A stretch of DNA of 64,000 bases from Alistipes sp. (GCA_020026395.1 JAHHQM010000002.1:1-64000); one strand, 5' to 3'; positions 8,167-16,043 are shown, counted from the stretch's first letter. Translations and numbers: made by a program. The notes: generated by a model not told the origin, from the letters alone.

Positions 8167-9312
8167 CTATTTGCAGCTTTCCAAAATCTTGCGGGCAACC
8201 GCTCCCGTGACATTGCCCGCCTCGCCCAACGCGTAACCGCGCTCGTTGAAGCGACGCTCAATCTCGGCAATGGTCTCCTCGCCGACCTGTTCCTCCTCCA
8301 GACGGGTCGAAAGCCCAAGAGAGCGGAAAAATCCTTCGGTCTTCTCGATTGCGCGGTCGATGCGCTCCTCACGACTGCCCTCACGGATGCCCCACACGCG
8401 TTCGCCGTATTGGAGCAATTTATCGCCCTTCTGATCGCGCAACACACGCAACGTACCCGGAAGTACCATCGCAAGGGTTGCACCGTGCGTAATGCCGTTC
8501 AAGGCCGTAATCTCGTGACCGATCATGTGGGTCACCCAATCCTCCGTCACGCCCATCGCGATGAATCCGTTCAAACCCATCGTCGCCGACAACATAAAGT
8601 CGGCCATCAGGTCGTAATTCTTCGGATCGGACTGAATCTTGGGCGCAATCTCGATCAGGGTTCTCAACAGGCCTTCCGCCCATTCATCCATAATGCGCGA
8701 CTGATGGGGCGTGGTCATATACTGCTCCATGATATGCACAAAGGTATCGGCCAATCCGCAGGCCACCTGTCGTGCGGGCAGCGAGAAGGTCACCTCGGGA
8801 TCGAGAATTGAGAATACGGGATAATTGCAGTAGAGGTCGAGTTTTTCGTTCGTTTCCCTGCGGGAAATGACCGCTCCGTTGTTCATCTCCGATCCCGTGG
8901 CAGGCAGGGTCAGCACCGTACCCATCGGCACGGTGTCGGTCGCGCGGTGGCTCAACACCAAATCCCAGGGATCGCGCTCCGACTTAAGGCCTGCGGCGAT
9001 CAATTTCGTACCGTCGATGACCGAACCGCCACCCACGGCCAACAGGAAATCCACTCCTTTCTCTTTACCCAACGCCACGGCCTTACGCAGAGTCTCCACC
9101 GCGGGATTGGGTTCGATGCCCCAAAATTCAACCACATCGCACCCCTCGAGCGCCCCGATGACCTGCTCATAAACGCCGTTTCGGCGGACACTGCCCCCAC
9201 CGAAAGTCACCATAATACGCCGTGCCGAGGCAGGAATTTCCTTTCCGAGGCGTGAGATCGACCCTTTGCCGAAGACCAAACGGGTCGGATTATAAAATGT
9301 GAAGTTTTTCAT
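8167..9312 (-). CDS. Iron-containing alcohol dehydrogenase (YqhD/BDH type)
   Basis: A 381-residue group III, metal-dependent alcohol dehydrogenase that reduces aldehydes to alcohols with NAD(P)H in the cytosol. The start 'MKNFTFYNPTRLVFGKGS' is typical of the YqhD/butanol dehydrogenase branch. The nucleotide-binding part has 'MVTFGGGSVRRNGVY' and 'LLAVGGGSVIDGTK'. The metal ligands are the Asp and His of 'GLADTFVHIMEQ' (near residue 190) and two His in 'THMIGHEITALNGITHGATLA' (near 260-275). It is a single gene with its own promoter (TATCTTTG at 9343-9350, minus) and terminator. The physiological substrate is unknown; detoxification of short aldehydes or mixed fermentation is plausible. Confidence 0.88.
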   Translation of the reverse strand: MKNFTFYNPTRLVFGKGSISRLGKEIPASARRIMVTFGGGSVRRNGVYEQVIGALEGCDVVEFWGIEPNPAVETLRKAVALGKEKGVDFLLAVGGGSVIDGTKLIAAGLKSERDPWDLVLSHRATDTVPMGTVLTLPATGSEMNNGAVISRRETNEKLDLYCNYPVFSILDPEVTFSLPARQVACGLADTFVHIMEQYMTTPHQSRIMDEWAEGLLRTLIEIAPKIQSDPKNYDLMADFMLSATMGLNGFIAMGVTEDWVTHMIGHEITALNGITHGATLAMVLPGTLRVLRDQKGDKLLQYGERVWGIREGSREERIDRAIEKTEGFFRSLGLSTRLEEEQVGEETIAEIERRFNERGYALGEAGNVTGAVARKILESCK

Positions 9313-9669
9313 AGATCCGTTTTCTTAAAAATGATGCATAGACAAAGATACCTAATTTCCCGAAAAAGTACACCCCCGAGGAATCCGTCCTTCTGCCGCT
9401 CCCCCATTTTTCCGACCGCTCCCCATATCTTGCCATTGTCCCTGGAGATGTCGCAACCACGCGAATCGCCCCCACGCCCTCTTCCGCCCCGTAAATCGGC
9501 TCCAAAATTCCCCTTCGGGCACATCGTCCTCCGAGGCTGTCAATCGCAAAAAATAGGTATGCCAGCCCCGGGGAATTAACCGAAAAATAGGTATTGATCA
9601 GTTTGAGATATAGTCGTTACTTTGCATTACTGAAAAAAGAACCAAAAAACAATTTAAAAAATCAATATT
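9313..9669. promoter_or_regulatory. Divergent intergenic region with direct repeats
   Basis: This 357-base gap holds no convincing gene. It contains the minus-strand promoter of the dehydrogenase (TATCTTTG, 9343-9350), a C-rich middle part, and the flavodoxin promoter at the right end. Two copies of AAAAATAGGTAT (9549-9560 and 9583-9594), 34 bases apart, lie just upstream of the flavodoxin promoter and could be operator half-sites. Confidence 0.55.
9594..9624 (+). promoter_or_regulatory. Promoter of the flavodoxin operon
   Basis: TTG at 9594-9596 and TTACTTTG at 9617-9624 are 20 bases apart. The -7 box deviates at one base from TAnnTTTG and is identical to that of the cold-shock gene. One AAAAATAGGTAT repeat abuts the -33 box. 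Confidence 0.6.
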
Positions 9670-10155
9670 ATGACTGGTATTTTTTATGGTAGCACCATGG
9701 GCACGACCGAGTCGGTTGCTCAGGACATCGCGAATCAATTGGGCGTTTCGGCCAACGATATTCACAACGTGGCTGATGCCGATGTAAACGAAGTCGATCA
9801 GTACGACATGCTTCTGATCGGTTGCTCGACCTGGGGCTGCGGCGAATTGCAGGACGACATGGATCCCTTCATCGAGTCGTTGAAGGCCAAAGATCTTTCG
9901 GGCAAGAAAGTAGCTCTGTTCGGTTGCGGTGATGCCGGTTCATATCCCGACACGTTCTGCGACGCCATCGGCGTAATGTACGAGGCACTGCAGGGTACGG
10001 GTTGCACGTTCGTCGGCGATTTCGTTCCCGAGGGTTACAGCGCAACCAACTCGCTGGTATGCAACGAGGGCAAATTCATCGGTCTGGCCATCGACGAGAG
10101 CGATCCCGACGCCACCGACGCCCGCATTGCAAAATGGTGCGAATCCTTGAAATAA
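9670..10155 (+). CDS. fldA: Flavodoxin (long-chain, FldA type)
   Basis: A 161-residue FMN-binding electron carrier that can replace ferredoxin when iron is short. The phosphate loop is 'FYGSTMGTTESVA' at the N-terminus. The FMN-stacking region is 'GCSTWGCGELQDDM' (near residue 55), and 'LFGCGDAGSYPDTFCDAIG' (near 90) contains the second aromatic. The approximately 20-residue insertion that defines long-chain flavodoxins is present ('VPEGYSATNSLVCNEGKFIGL'). The protein is very acidic, as expected. It is the first gene of a probable four-gene unit with DUF2023, an OB-like lipoprotein and a PepSY-type membrane protein. Confidence 0.95.
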   Translation: MTGIFYGSTMGTTESVAQDIANQLGVSANDIHNVADADVNEVDQYDMLLIGCSTWGCGELQDDMDPFIESLKAKDLSGKKVALFGCGDAGSYPDTFCDAIGVMYEALQGTGCTFVGDFVPEGYSATNSLVCNEGKFIGLAIDESDPDATDARIAKWCESLK

Positions 10156-10165
10156 TCGAAGGACT

Positions 10166-10522
10166 ATGAGCGTAGAGGATTTCAACCGTTACAGTTCCAT
10201 GAAACTCTATATGCACAACATATACGAGTTTCAAAAGGGTGTACGTAACCTGGTGCTGTGTACGATGTGCCCCACCTGTGCTACGTTGGTCTGCGAAAGA
10301 CTCGACCGGTTGGGAATCGGGCACGTCATTCAGGAGATCACTCCCGAGAAGGTCAATCTGTTCTTCGGCAACGAGTATTGTCTGGATGTGGTACGTTCGT
10401 TCATACACAAACCCCTGAACAAGCTCACGGCCGAGGAGGATTTCATTTTGGGCGCGATGCTCGGATATGATATAGCACGACAGTGCCAACGCTACTGCCG
10501 TTACAAACAAAGAATCAGCTAA
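10166..10522 (+). CDS. DUF2023 family protein
   Basis: A 118-residue soluble protein that matches the DUF2023 family, known to sit beside flavodoxin genes in Bacteroidetes. It has no signal peptide. The first third carries a Cys cluster, 'LCTMCPTCATLVCERL' (three or four cysteines), then 'RLGIGHVIQEI' and 'NLFFGNEYCLDVVRSF'. The C-terminus again has a Cys pair region, 'CQRYCRYKQRIS'. The cysteines could bind metal, but this is inference. It begins 10 bases after flavodoxin and ends 4 bases before the lipoprotein gene, so it belongs to the same transcript. A role in flavodoxin function or in the iron response is likely from context only. Confidence 0.8.
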   Translation: MSVEDFNRYSSMKLYMHNIYEFQKGVRNLVLCTMCPTCATLVCERLDRLGIGHVIQEITPEKVNLFFGNEYCLDVVRSFIHKPLNKLTAEEDFILGAMLGYDIARQCQRYCRYKQRIS

Positions 10523-10526
10523 TAAA

Positions 10527-11129
10527 ATGAAAAAAACATTTTTTCTTTTAATCACCTGCTCCGCAATGGCTCTGATGACGGCCTGCGGTGGCGGTAACAA
10601 CCGTCAGAACAACACGGCAGAATCGGAAGCACAGGAGGAAGTTGCACAGGAAAACGTATTGAGCGTCGATCAGCTTTTGGCCGAGGCTCAGCCCCTGACG
10701 GGCAAACAGATCGAGGTGGAGGGTATCTGCACCCACATCTGCAAGCACGGCGGCCGCAAACTCTTCATGATGGGTTCGTCCGACAAGAAGGTTATGCAGA
10801 TTCTGGCAACCGACGAGTTGGGTGCGTTCACCGAGGAGTGCGTCAACAGCATGGTTCGCGTGAAGGGTACCTTGAAAGAGGACCGCATCGACGAGGCTTA
10901 TCTTGTGGAGTGGGAGCAGCAGCTCAGCCAGCAGACCGCCCCGAAACACGGCGACGGCAAGGCAGGTTGCGACTCGGAGATGAAAGCCCGTGGTGAGGCT
11001 GTGGCAGCCACAATGCAGCAGCGTATCGACGGCTTCCGCAAACGTATCGCCGAGCGTAAGGAGAAAGAGGGTAAGGAATACCTCTCGTTCTACCACGTGG
11101 ACGGTGTATCGTACGAGATTCTCAAATAA
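10527..11129 (+). CDS. Lipoprotein with OB-fold-like domain
   Basis: A 200-residue lipoprotein. The signal peptide ends in the lipobox 'LMTAC' with Cys-20, followed by a Gly/Asn/Glu-rich linker. The central part (about 50-130) reads 'LTGKQIEVEGICTHICKHGGRKLFM', then 'VNSMVRVKGTLKE', a pattern of the small OB-fold domains found in Bacteroidetes lipoproteins; the C-x-H-x-C-x-H cluster may bind metal or heme (inference). The last 60 residues are a charged helix. It follows DUF2023 by 4 bases and precedes the PepSY-type gene by 9 bases. Exact function is unknown. An envelope redox or metal role fits the flavodoxin context. Confidence 0.7.
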   Translation: MKKTFFLLITCSAMALMTACGGGNNRQNNTAESEAQEEVAQENVLSVDQLLAEAQPLTGKQIEVEGICTHICKHGGRKLFMMGSSDKKVMQILATDELGAFTEECVNSMVRVKGTLKEDRIDEAYLVEWEQQLSQQTAPKHGDGKAGCDSEMKARGEAVAATMQQRIDGFRKRIAERKEKEGKEYLSFYHVDGVSYEILK

Positions 11130-11138
11130 CAAAGATTG

Positions 11139-11720
11139 ATGGAAGAACACTTAAAATCCGGTAACAAACTCAGAAAATGGAGCAGGTCAATTCACCGTGA
11201 CCTCTCCTTTTTCTTTGCAGGCGTTTTGTTGATCTACGCCGTTTCGGGATTCATGCTGAATCATAAACGCGACTTCAACTCGTCGTATTCGATCGAGCGC
11301 CAGGACTTCGGGCTGAAGGGACAATATCCCGAGACTTCCGATTCGTGGAGCGATGCCGATATCCGACGCAGTCTGGAGGAGTTGAACTTGGGTTCGGAGT
11401 TTTTGAAGTCGTACCAGCCCGAGGAGGGTCAGATCAAGGTATTCATCCGCCGCGGATGTACCCTTGCCATCGACACCCAAACCAAGACGGCCGTATACGA
11501 ATCGCTTCACAAACGCCCGATCCTCAGCTCGCTGAACCGCCTGCACTATAACCCGAGCCGATGGTGGACGATTTTCTCGGACATTTTCCTGGCGTCGCTG
11601 ATCATCATCATCCTGTCGGGACTCCTGATCATCAAGGGTCCGAAAGGTATGTGGGGACGTGGCGGCATCGAATTTTTGTGCGGTATTCTCATCCCCATCC
11701 TCTTCATGTTTTTGTTGTAA
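11139..11720 (+). CDS. PepSY-associated transmembrane helix protein
   Basis: A 193-residue inner-membrane protein. It opens with a charged segment 'LRKWSRSIHRDLSFFFAG', the conserved basic/His entry to the first helix of PepSY-associated membrane proteins, then 'LLIYAVSGFMLNHKRDFN'. A periplasmic domain of about 85 residues follows, and a second hairpin begins at 'NPSRWWTIFSDIFLASLIIIILSGLLI' with a last helix at the C-terminus. The conserved His residues next to the membrane (HRD, NHK, LHYNPS) resemble those of PepSY/FslB-like ferric reductases that bind heme. An ATG at 11139 follows a TTG and is the better start. It is the last gene of the flavodoxin unit. Confidence 0.72.
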   Translation: MEEHLKSGNKLRKWSRSIHRDLSFFFAGVLLIYAVSGFMLNHKRDFNSSYSIERQDFGLKGQYPETSDSWSDADIRRSLEELNLGSEFLKSYQPEEGQIKVFIRRGCTLAIDTQTKTAVYESLHKRPILSSLNRLHYNPSRWWTIFSDIFLASLIIIILSGLLIIKGPKGMWGRGGIEFLCGILIPILFMFLL

Positions 11721-11789
11721 AAAACAAAATGACAGGGGCGACACCTGTCCAAGTATAAATAAATTTTTAATTGATTAGAATTTTTTGAG

Positions 11790-11832
11790 GCCGCAATCGG
11801 GAGATCCTCCGTGATCTTCCGATTGTGGCTTT
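11790..11832 (+). terminator. Terminator of the flavodoxin unit
   Basis: Long hairpin with arms 11790-11806 and 11812-11829 (GCCGCAATCGG...CCGATTGTGGC), one mismatch, followed by TTTT. Confidence 0.8.
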
Positions 11833-11842
11833 TATAAGCACA

Positions 11843-11881
11843 AAAAAGGAGCGCCCCCCATCGGGAAGTGCGCTCCTTTTT
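11843..11881. terminator. Bidirectional terminator, flavodoxin unit / fucosidase
   Basis: Perfect 12-bp stem AAAAAGGAGCGC/GCGCTCCTTTTT (11843-11854 with 11870-11881), with the A and T tracts in the stem itself, between the convergent genes. Confidence 0.85.
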
Positions 11882-11890
11882 CGTTTTATC

Positions 11891-13774
11891 TTATCGGATG
11901 ACCAGCTCCGCGAATTTCATCTTCTCGCCGTCCGTGACCATCCTTAGGGCTTTCAGCTGGAAGTAACGCACCGTAACGGGCGTAAAGAACACCGACTGAA
12001 GAATCGGGTTGTTGCGAATATTGGAAAATTCGCCCGATTTTACCACCTTCATCTCTTCGGGCGTACGACCGACCGAGATTTCGTAATTCTTGATCAAACC
12101 CTCGTTATATTCGCTCTGATCGGGCAGGTAATGCAACGAAGAGATACTCTTCTCCTCGCCCAAATCCAGCATGATCCGATCCCCCGCGACGGTTGCGGTC
12201 GTTGCGGGGTTCTGATCCGCCATTTTGGCAAGTTCCGAGGGCTCCATCCCCGCCACCGAATAAGCAGATCCCGTCAGACATTCGGTCTCGGCGGGCAGTT
12301 TGAAATCAGTCGTTTCGCCCGCATAGAAAGCCTCTACGTTGTTGATCGTAAGCGCCCCGCGGGCATCCGTAAAGCGCACACGCAGACGGTCGGTCTCGAC
12401 GGTCTCGAAACGCAGCAGACGCTTGTAGCCGATCGTCGTGGTCTCTTCATTGAGCGACACGGGCAGCCACTCCCCGCCCGCGGCATACTCCACGACAAAC
12501 GATCGCACGCGCTGCCCCAGCGGAATATATTCCTGCAACATCATGCGATTGACCTTCGTCGTCTTACCGAGCGGGAACACGACTTCGGCCGTCACCACAC
12601 TGTCGGGCGTTGCCCAGTAGGTCTCGTAATCGCCGTCGGTCATCGCCTCGGCCGTGAACCGTCCGCCACGCTCGGATGACGCTTCGGGACGCACACCGCG
12701 GAGCAGATCCTCGCCCAGCTGCTTTTGAATCTCCCGATGGAACTGAACGGCACGCATCGAATCGACGGCGGGAATCAGTCCGTCACGATTGACGGGAAAA
12801 TTGAGCAACAACGTGGCATTGTGTCCCACACTGCGGTAGTAGAGATCGACCAGATGATCCACCGACTTCACCTTATCGTCCTGATCCTCGTGATAGAACC
12901 ATCCCGGACGGATCGAGACGTCACACTCGGCCGCCGTCCACTGATTGCCGTCGGCATGGCCGTATTGCAATTCGCGGTACTTCGAATACCCCGGATAAAC
13001 CTCGCCCTCACGCAGGAACGACCAGTTCGTAGCCCCCGCATAGCCGTTTTCATTGCCGACCCAACGGCAACCGGGGCCGCCGTCCGAGAAGACCACAGCC
13101 TGAGGCTGGAGTTCGTCCAGGATTTCGTAAATTTTCGGATAATTATAGTAGTTCTTGCGGTCGATCGTACGCGAATCCTTGGCACCGCCATACCAGCCGT
13201 CACCGCCGTTCGCCCCGTCGAACCACACCTCGAACACCTCGCCGTAGTTGGTCATCAGTTCGCGCAACTGGGCATGGAAATAATCGACATAGGCGGGCGT
13301 GGCATACTCGGCGTGGTGACGATCCCACGGCGAGAGATACAAGGCGAGTTTCAGCCCGTGTTTGCGACACGCCGCGGCCAATTCACCGACCACATCGCCC
13401 TTACCCTCTTTGTAGGGGGTGTTGCGGATGCAGTATTCCGTCAAATGGGTCGGCCAAAGGCAAAATCCGTCATGATGCTTGGCCGTAAAAATCACACCCT
13501 TCATTCCGGCCTGTTTGAAGGTCTTGACCCACTGCTCGCAATCGAGTCGTTTCGGATCGAAGGTCTTGGGGTCGCTGTCGCCATAGCCCCATTCGCGGTC
13601 GTTGAACGTGTTCAGACCGAAATGGACAAAGGCATAAGTCTCCATCTTCTGCCACTCGACCTGTTTGGGTTGGGGAACGGGAAGGACGGCCTCGGGCGCC
13701 TCAACCGAAGGCGAACAGGCCGACAACAGGAGGGCACCCATTCCTCCGAGGATTGATTTTTGAATCGTTTTCAT
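11891..13774 (-). CDS. GH29 alpha-L-fucosidase lipoprotein
   Basis: A 627-residue exo-glycosidase releasing alpha-L-fucose from host or dietary glycans. A lipoprotein signal ends in 'LLLSAC' (Cys-20). The GH29 catalytic barrel follows with 'FVHFGLNTFNDREWGYGD', 'GVIFTAKHHDGFCLWP' (the His pair that holds fucose), 'LYLSPWDRH' and 'FEVWFDGANG', whose Asp (about residue 185) is the nucleophile. From about residue 350 to 480 a discoidin (F5/8 type C) domain is visible ('YWATPDSVVTAEVVFPLGKTT'), and a second discoidin-like module ends the protein. It is a single gene with a TATCTTTG promoter, not in a polysaccharide-utilisation locus within this window. Confidence 0.92.
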   Translation of the reverse strand: MKTIQKSILGGMGALLLSACSPSVEAPEAVLPVPQPKQVEWQKMETYAFVHFGLNTFNDREWGYGDSDPKTFDPKRLDCEQWVKTFKQAGMKGVIFTAKHHDGFCLWPTHLTEYCIRNTPYKEGKGDVVGELAAACRKHGLKLALYLSPWDRHHAEYATPAYVDYFHAQLRELMTNYGEVFEVWFDGANGGDGWYGGAKDSRTIDRKNYYNYPKIYEILDELQPQAVVFSDGGPGCRWVGNENGYAGATNWSFLREGEVYPGYSKYRELQYGHADGNQWTAAECDVSIRPGWFYHEDQDDKVKSVDHLVDLYYRSVGHNATLLLNFPVNRDGLIPAVDSMRAVQFHREIQKQLGEDLLRGVRPEASSERGGRFTAEAMTDGDYETYWATPDSVVTAEVVFPLGKTTKVNRMMLQEYIPLGQRVRSFVVEYAAGGEWLPVSLNEETTTIGYKRLLRFETVETDRLRVRFTDARGALTINNVEAFYAGETTDFKLPAETECLTGSAYSVAGMEPSELAKMADQNPATTATVAGDRIMLDLGEEKSISSLHYLPDQSEYNEGLIKNYEISVGRTPEEMKVVKSGEFSNIRNNPILQSVFFTPVTVRYFQLKALRMVTDGEKMKFAELVIR

Positions 13775-13801
13775 GCGAATTTTGCTTTTTATTGTTACTT
13801 A

Positions 13802-13809
13802 CAAAGATA
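13802..13809 (-). promoter_or_regulatory. -7 box of the fucosidase promoter
   Basis: TATCTTTG on the minus strand, 28 bases before the fucosidase start. An ACACCTATTTAT sequence at 13825-13836, similar to the repeats before flavodoxin, lies just upstream. Confidence 0.6.
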
Positions 13810-13860
13810 CGAATTTCCCCGAAAACACCTATTTATTAATCAAAGCAAGCAACGCCATAA

Positions 13861-13902
13861 AAAAATGCCGTACCCCGCTACATAAAACGAGTTACGGCAT
13901 TT
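13861..13902 (-). terminator. Second minus-strand terminator after tRNA-Pro
   Basis: Stem AAATGCCGTA/TACGGCATTT (13863-13872 with 13893-13902). Read on the minus strand it is followed by a T run. Confidence 0.65.
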
Positions 13903-13923
13903 ATTCAGTTTGTTTGCTACAAC

Positions 13924-13966
13924 AAAAAAATAAAAGAGGTATGACGATCAACATCTTACCTCTTTT
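13924..13966 (-). terminator. Terminator of tRNA-Pro
   Basis: Stem AAAAGAGGT/ACCTCTTTT (13932-13940 with 13958-13966). On the minus strand it is followed by a seven-base T run, directly after the tRNA. Confidence 0.85.
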
Positions 13967-13971
13967 CCATG

Positions 13972-14046
13972 TCGGGGAGACTGGATTCGAACCAGCGACC
14001 TCCAACTCCCGAAGCTGGCGCGCTAACCGGACTGCGCTACACCCCG
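13972..14046 (-). tRNA. tRNA-Pro (CGG)
   Basis: Read on the minus strand: acceptor CGGGGTG with a U-U mismatch at pair 6, anticodon stem CCAGC/GTTGG around loop TTCGGGA giving anticodon CGG, and T arm CTGG-TTCGAAT-CCAG. The discriminator is A and no CCA is encoded. It reads the CCG codon, which is common in this GC-rich genome. Confidence 0.93.
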
Positions 14047-14140
14047 AACTATTGGTCTCTTACCCTTAAGAGCGCACAAAGATAATCCTAATCATGGAAT
14101 TTACCAAATTATTTTAGTATTATTTTTCGGCACACGCCCC

Positions 14141-15220
14141 CTACAACTTCTTGTAGTGGCAGTACAACAGGTTGCCGTCGTCGTCGCGCAGGTGCATACC
14201 GCCACCCATGCAGTAGCGGAACATCTTGCAATCCCCGCACTCGTCCTTACGCATCCATTCGCGGTTGCGGAACGGCTCGAAACGGTTCTGCCATACGTCC
14301 CAGAAATCATCCTTGTAGATGTTTCCCTGATGGTAATTACCGCGAATCGACGTACATCCCGAAATCGAACCGTCGACACGGATCGAGGCGACCGACACGC
14401 CCGCGGCACACTGATAGAACTGATCGCGCACCTCGGCCTCATAGCCGCCCAGAAAACCCTCGCAGGCGTAACTTACGTCAATCCGCCCCTCCTTTCGGGT
14501 CTGGCGGATAAACTCCAGCAATTCGCGGAACTGCTCGTTGGTCATGCGCAACGAATCGTCGTTTTTGGCACGACCCATCGGGAAAATCGAGAAGACACGC
14601 CAATGCTTCACCCCCTCGCGGATCAACATCTCGCGGAACTCCTTCAAGCGGGGCAACATCGCACCCGTGCAACAGGTGATGACGTCGTATTCGAGTTCGG
14701 GTTTGCGGACAATCATCCGCACGGCATTCAGCGCACGTTCGTAGCTGAGCGGATTCCGTCGTATATAGTTGTGCTGTTCCTCAAAACCGTCGAAACTGAC
14801 CGATACGGTTTTCAATCCCGCATCAACCAACGCATCGAGCCGCTTCTGGGTCAGCGCCATGCCGTTGGTGACCATACCCCACGGATAACCGCGGCGCATC
14901 ACCTCACGACCCGCCTCCTCCAGATCCTCACGCACCAGCACCTCACCGCCCGAAAAGATGATCAGCACATCCTCGGGATTCACGTGGGGCGTGATCTGTG
15001 TGTCAAGCACCCGAAGGAAATCCTCCAGTGGCATATCCTTCACTCCGGGATCGACACGGCAATCGCTGCCGCAGTGACGGCACGCCAGATTGCAGCGCAA
15101 CGTACACTCCCAAAAGAGCGTATCAAGGCGGTGTTCGGCCACGGTCGTGGCATACAACTCCGAAAAAATATTTAGAGCCCACTTTTTACGCGGGCTCAAT
15201 TTACGACGGAACAAAAGCAT
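14141..15220 (-). CDS. Radical SAM/SPASM enzyme of the rSAM/lipoprotein system
   Basis: A 359-residue radical SAM enzyme. The [4Fe-4S] cluster that cleaves SAM is held by C43-x3-C47-x2-C50 ('CNLACRHC'), with further cysteines at 39 and 54. SAM-binding 'FSGGEVLVREDL' and 'GMVTNGMALT' follow. The C-terminal SPASM region has cysteines in 'FYQCAAGVSVASI', 'GSISGCTSIRGNYHQGN', 'DECGDCKMFRYCMGG' and the final 'LLYCHYKKL', enough for two auxiliary clusters, as in enzymes that modify peptides. The pattern fits the Bacteroidetes family I recall as TIGR04133, which is encoded next to a small lipoprotein. Here that lipoprotein gene lies 15 bases upstream. The modification made is unknown. Confidence 0.85.
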   Translation of the reverse strand: MLLFRRKLSPRKKWALNIFSELYATTVAEHRLDTLFWECTLRCNLACRHCGSDCRVDPGVKDMPLEDFLRVLDTQITPHVNPEDVLIIFSGGEVLVREDLEEAGREVMRRGYPWGMVTNGMALTQKRLDALVDAGLKTVSVSFDGFEEQHNYIRRNPLSYERALNAVRMIVRKPELEYDVITCCTGAMLPRLKEFREMLIREGVKHWRVFSIFPMGRAKNDDSLRMTNEQFRELLEFIRQTRKEGRIDVSYACEGFLGGYEAEVRDQFYQCAAGVSVASIRVDGSISGCTSIRGNYHQGNIYKDDFWDVWQNRFEPFRNREWMRKDECGDCKMFRYCMGGGMHLRDDDGNLLYCHYKKL

Positions 15221-15235
15221 CGGCAGTTCTCCCTT

Positions 15236-15469
15236 CTATTTCTCCTGCGTATCCTCCACAACAGGATCCAGATCTTCGGAGATGCGTTCTTTCGGAGCGT
15301 CTTTCTTGACCTCGGCCTTGGGAGGACGCACACCGTACATCACGACCATACGGTTATCGATGGTTTCCGTTTTGTCTTTCTTGGATTTCTTCGGAGCATC
15401 TTTGACCGACGAGCAGGCGGTCGAAAGGCCGAGCAGAGCAACGATTGCGAGTTTTAATTTTCTATCCAT
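15236..15469 (-). CDS. Small lipoprotein, putative substrate of the radical SAM enzyme
   Basis: A 77-residue lipoprotein with signal peptide and lipobox 'LSTAC' (Cys-19). The mature part of about 58 residues is highly charged, with a Lys-rich linker 'KDAPKKSKKDK', a central 'RMVVMYGVRPPKAEV' (about residues 40-54) and an acidic end. The MYG-x-PP core is the feature I recall from the lipoproteins paired with TIGR04133 radical SAM proteins (TIGR04134-like). Such a short protein with one conserved island is what a modification substrate would look like, but no modification has been shown. It has no other domain. It is the first gene of the pair and lies 15 bases before the enzyme. Confidence 0.8.
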   Translation of the reverse strand: MDRKLKLAIVALLGLSTACSSVKDAPKKSKKDKTETIDNRMVVMYGVRPPKAEVKKDAPKERISEDLDPVVEDTQEK

Positions 15470-15813
15470 AACGACAACTTTTAAGGGATACGTTCTATTT
15501 CAAGTAAACAAATATACACATTTACTTGGAAATCGAAAAATTTGCTCGGAAATATTTGTCAAAATTCGGAATCTCGGGATCTGCTCCGCGGTAAAATTTC
15601 GCGCTCTAAAATGGCACTTCCCGGAACATTTTTTACGACAAACTCGGAAACGGATTCGGGTATTCCGATCATTTTTCGGATCTGAATAGTTCGATTCCTC
15701 CTTATAAAACACAAATAAGTCCGATCCGGGGGAAAATAAAGGATAAAAAGTTTTGAAAGACAAACGATTTTATATTACTTTGTGAATACATTAATAACTA
15801 AATATTCATTTTT
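15470..15813. other. AT-rich divergent intergenic region
   Basis: This 344-base region between the lipoprotein and the cold-shock gene contains no convincing gene. An open frame of 87 codons on the minus strand lacks coding character. The right end carries the cold-shock promoter. No clear promoter box is visible for the lipoprotein/rSAM pair. Several CGGA-type motifs (TTCGGA, TCCGAT) recur but form no clear array. Confidence 0.5.
15751..15782 (+). promoter_or_regulatory. Promoter of the cold-shock gene
   Basis: TTTTG at 15751-15755 and TTACTTTG at 15775-15782 are 19 bases apart. The implied leader is only about 25 bases, unlike the long cold-box leader of E. coli cspA. Confidence 0.7.
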
Positions 15814-16014
15814 ATGACAGGCAAAGTAAAATGGTTCGATAGCAAGAAAGGCTACGGATTCATTACAGAAGAGAATGGCAAGGAGATCTTTGTACACTTC
15901 TCGGGAATTGTTGCAGAAGGCTTCAAGTCTCTCAACGAAGGTCAAACCGTCGAATTCGAAATCGGCGAAGGCGCCAAGGGCGAGCAGGCTGTCAATGTAA
16001 CCGTTGTAGGGTAA
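15814..16014 (+). CDS. Cold-shock domain protein (CspA family)
   Basis: A 66-residue single cold-shock domain that binds single-stranded RNA and DNA and keeps mRNA unfolded. RNP1 'KGYGFIT' (about residues 13-19) and RNP2 'IFVHFSGI' (about 26-33) are intact, within the usual 'GKVKWFDSKKGYGFI' start. The Phe at 'VHFSG' replaces the more common His/Tyr and is normal in Bacteroidetes. The domain has the normal family length and is acidic. It is a single gene with its own promoter and two downstream hairpins. Confidence 0.95.
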   Translation: MTGKVKWFDSKKGYGFITEENGKEIFVHFSGIVAEGFKSLNEGQTVEFEIGEGAKGEQAVNVTVVG

Positions 16015-16043
16015 AAACAATACCGCAAATTTGATCTAAAAAC

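Noticed and set aside
15500..15763. 87-codon frame upstream of the cold-shock gene
   Set aside because: AT-rich, Phe/Arg-rich product in an intergenic region, with no promoter or family signal.
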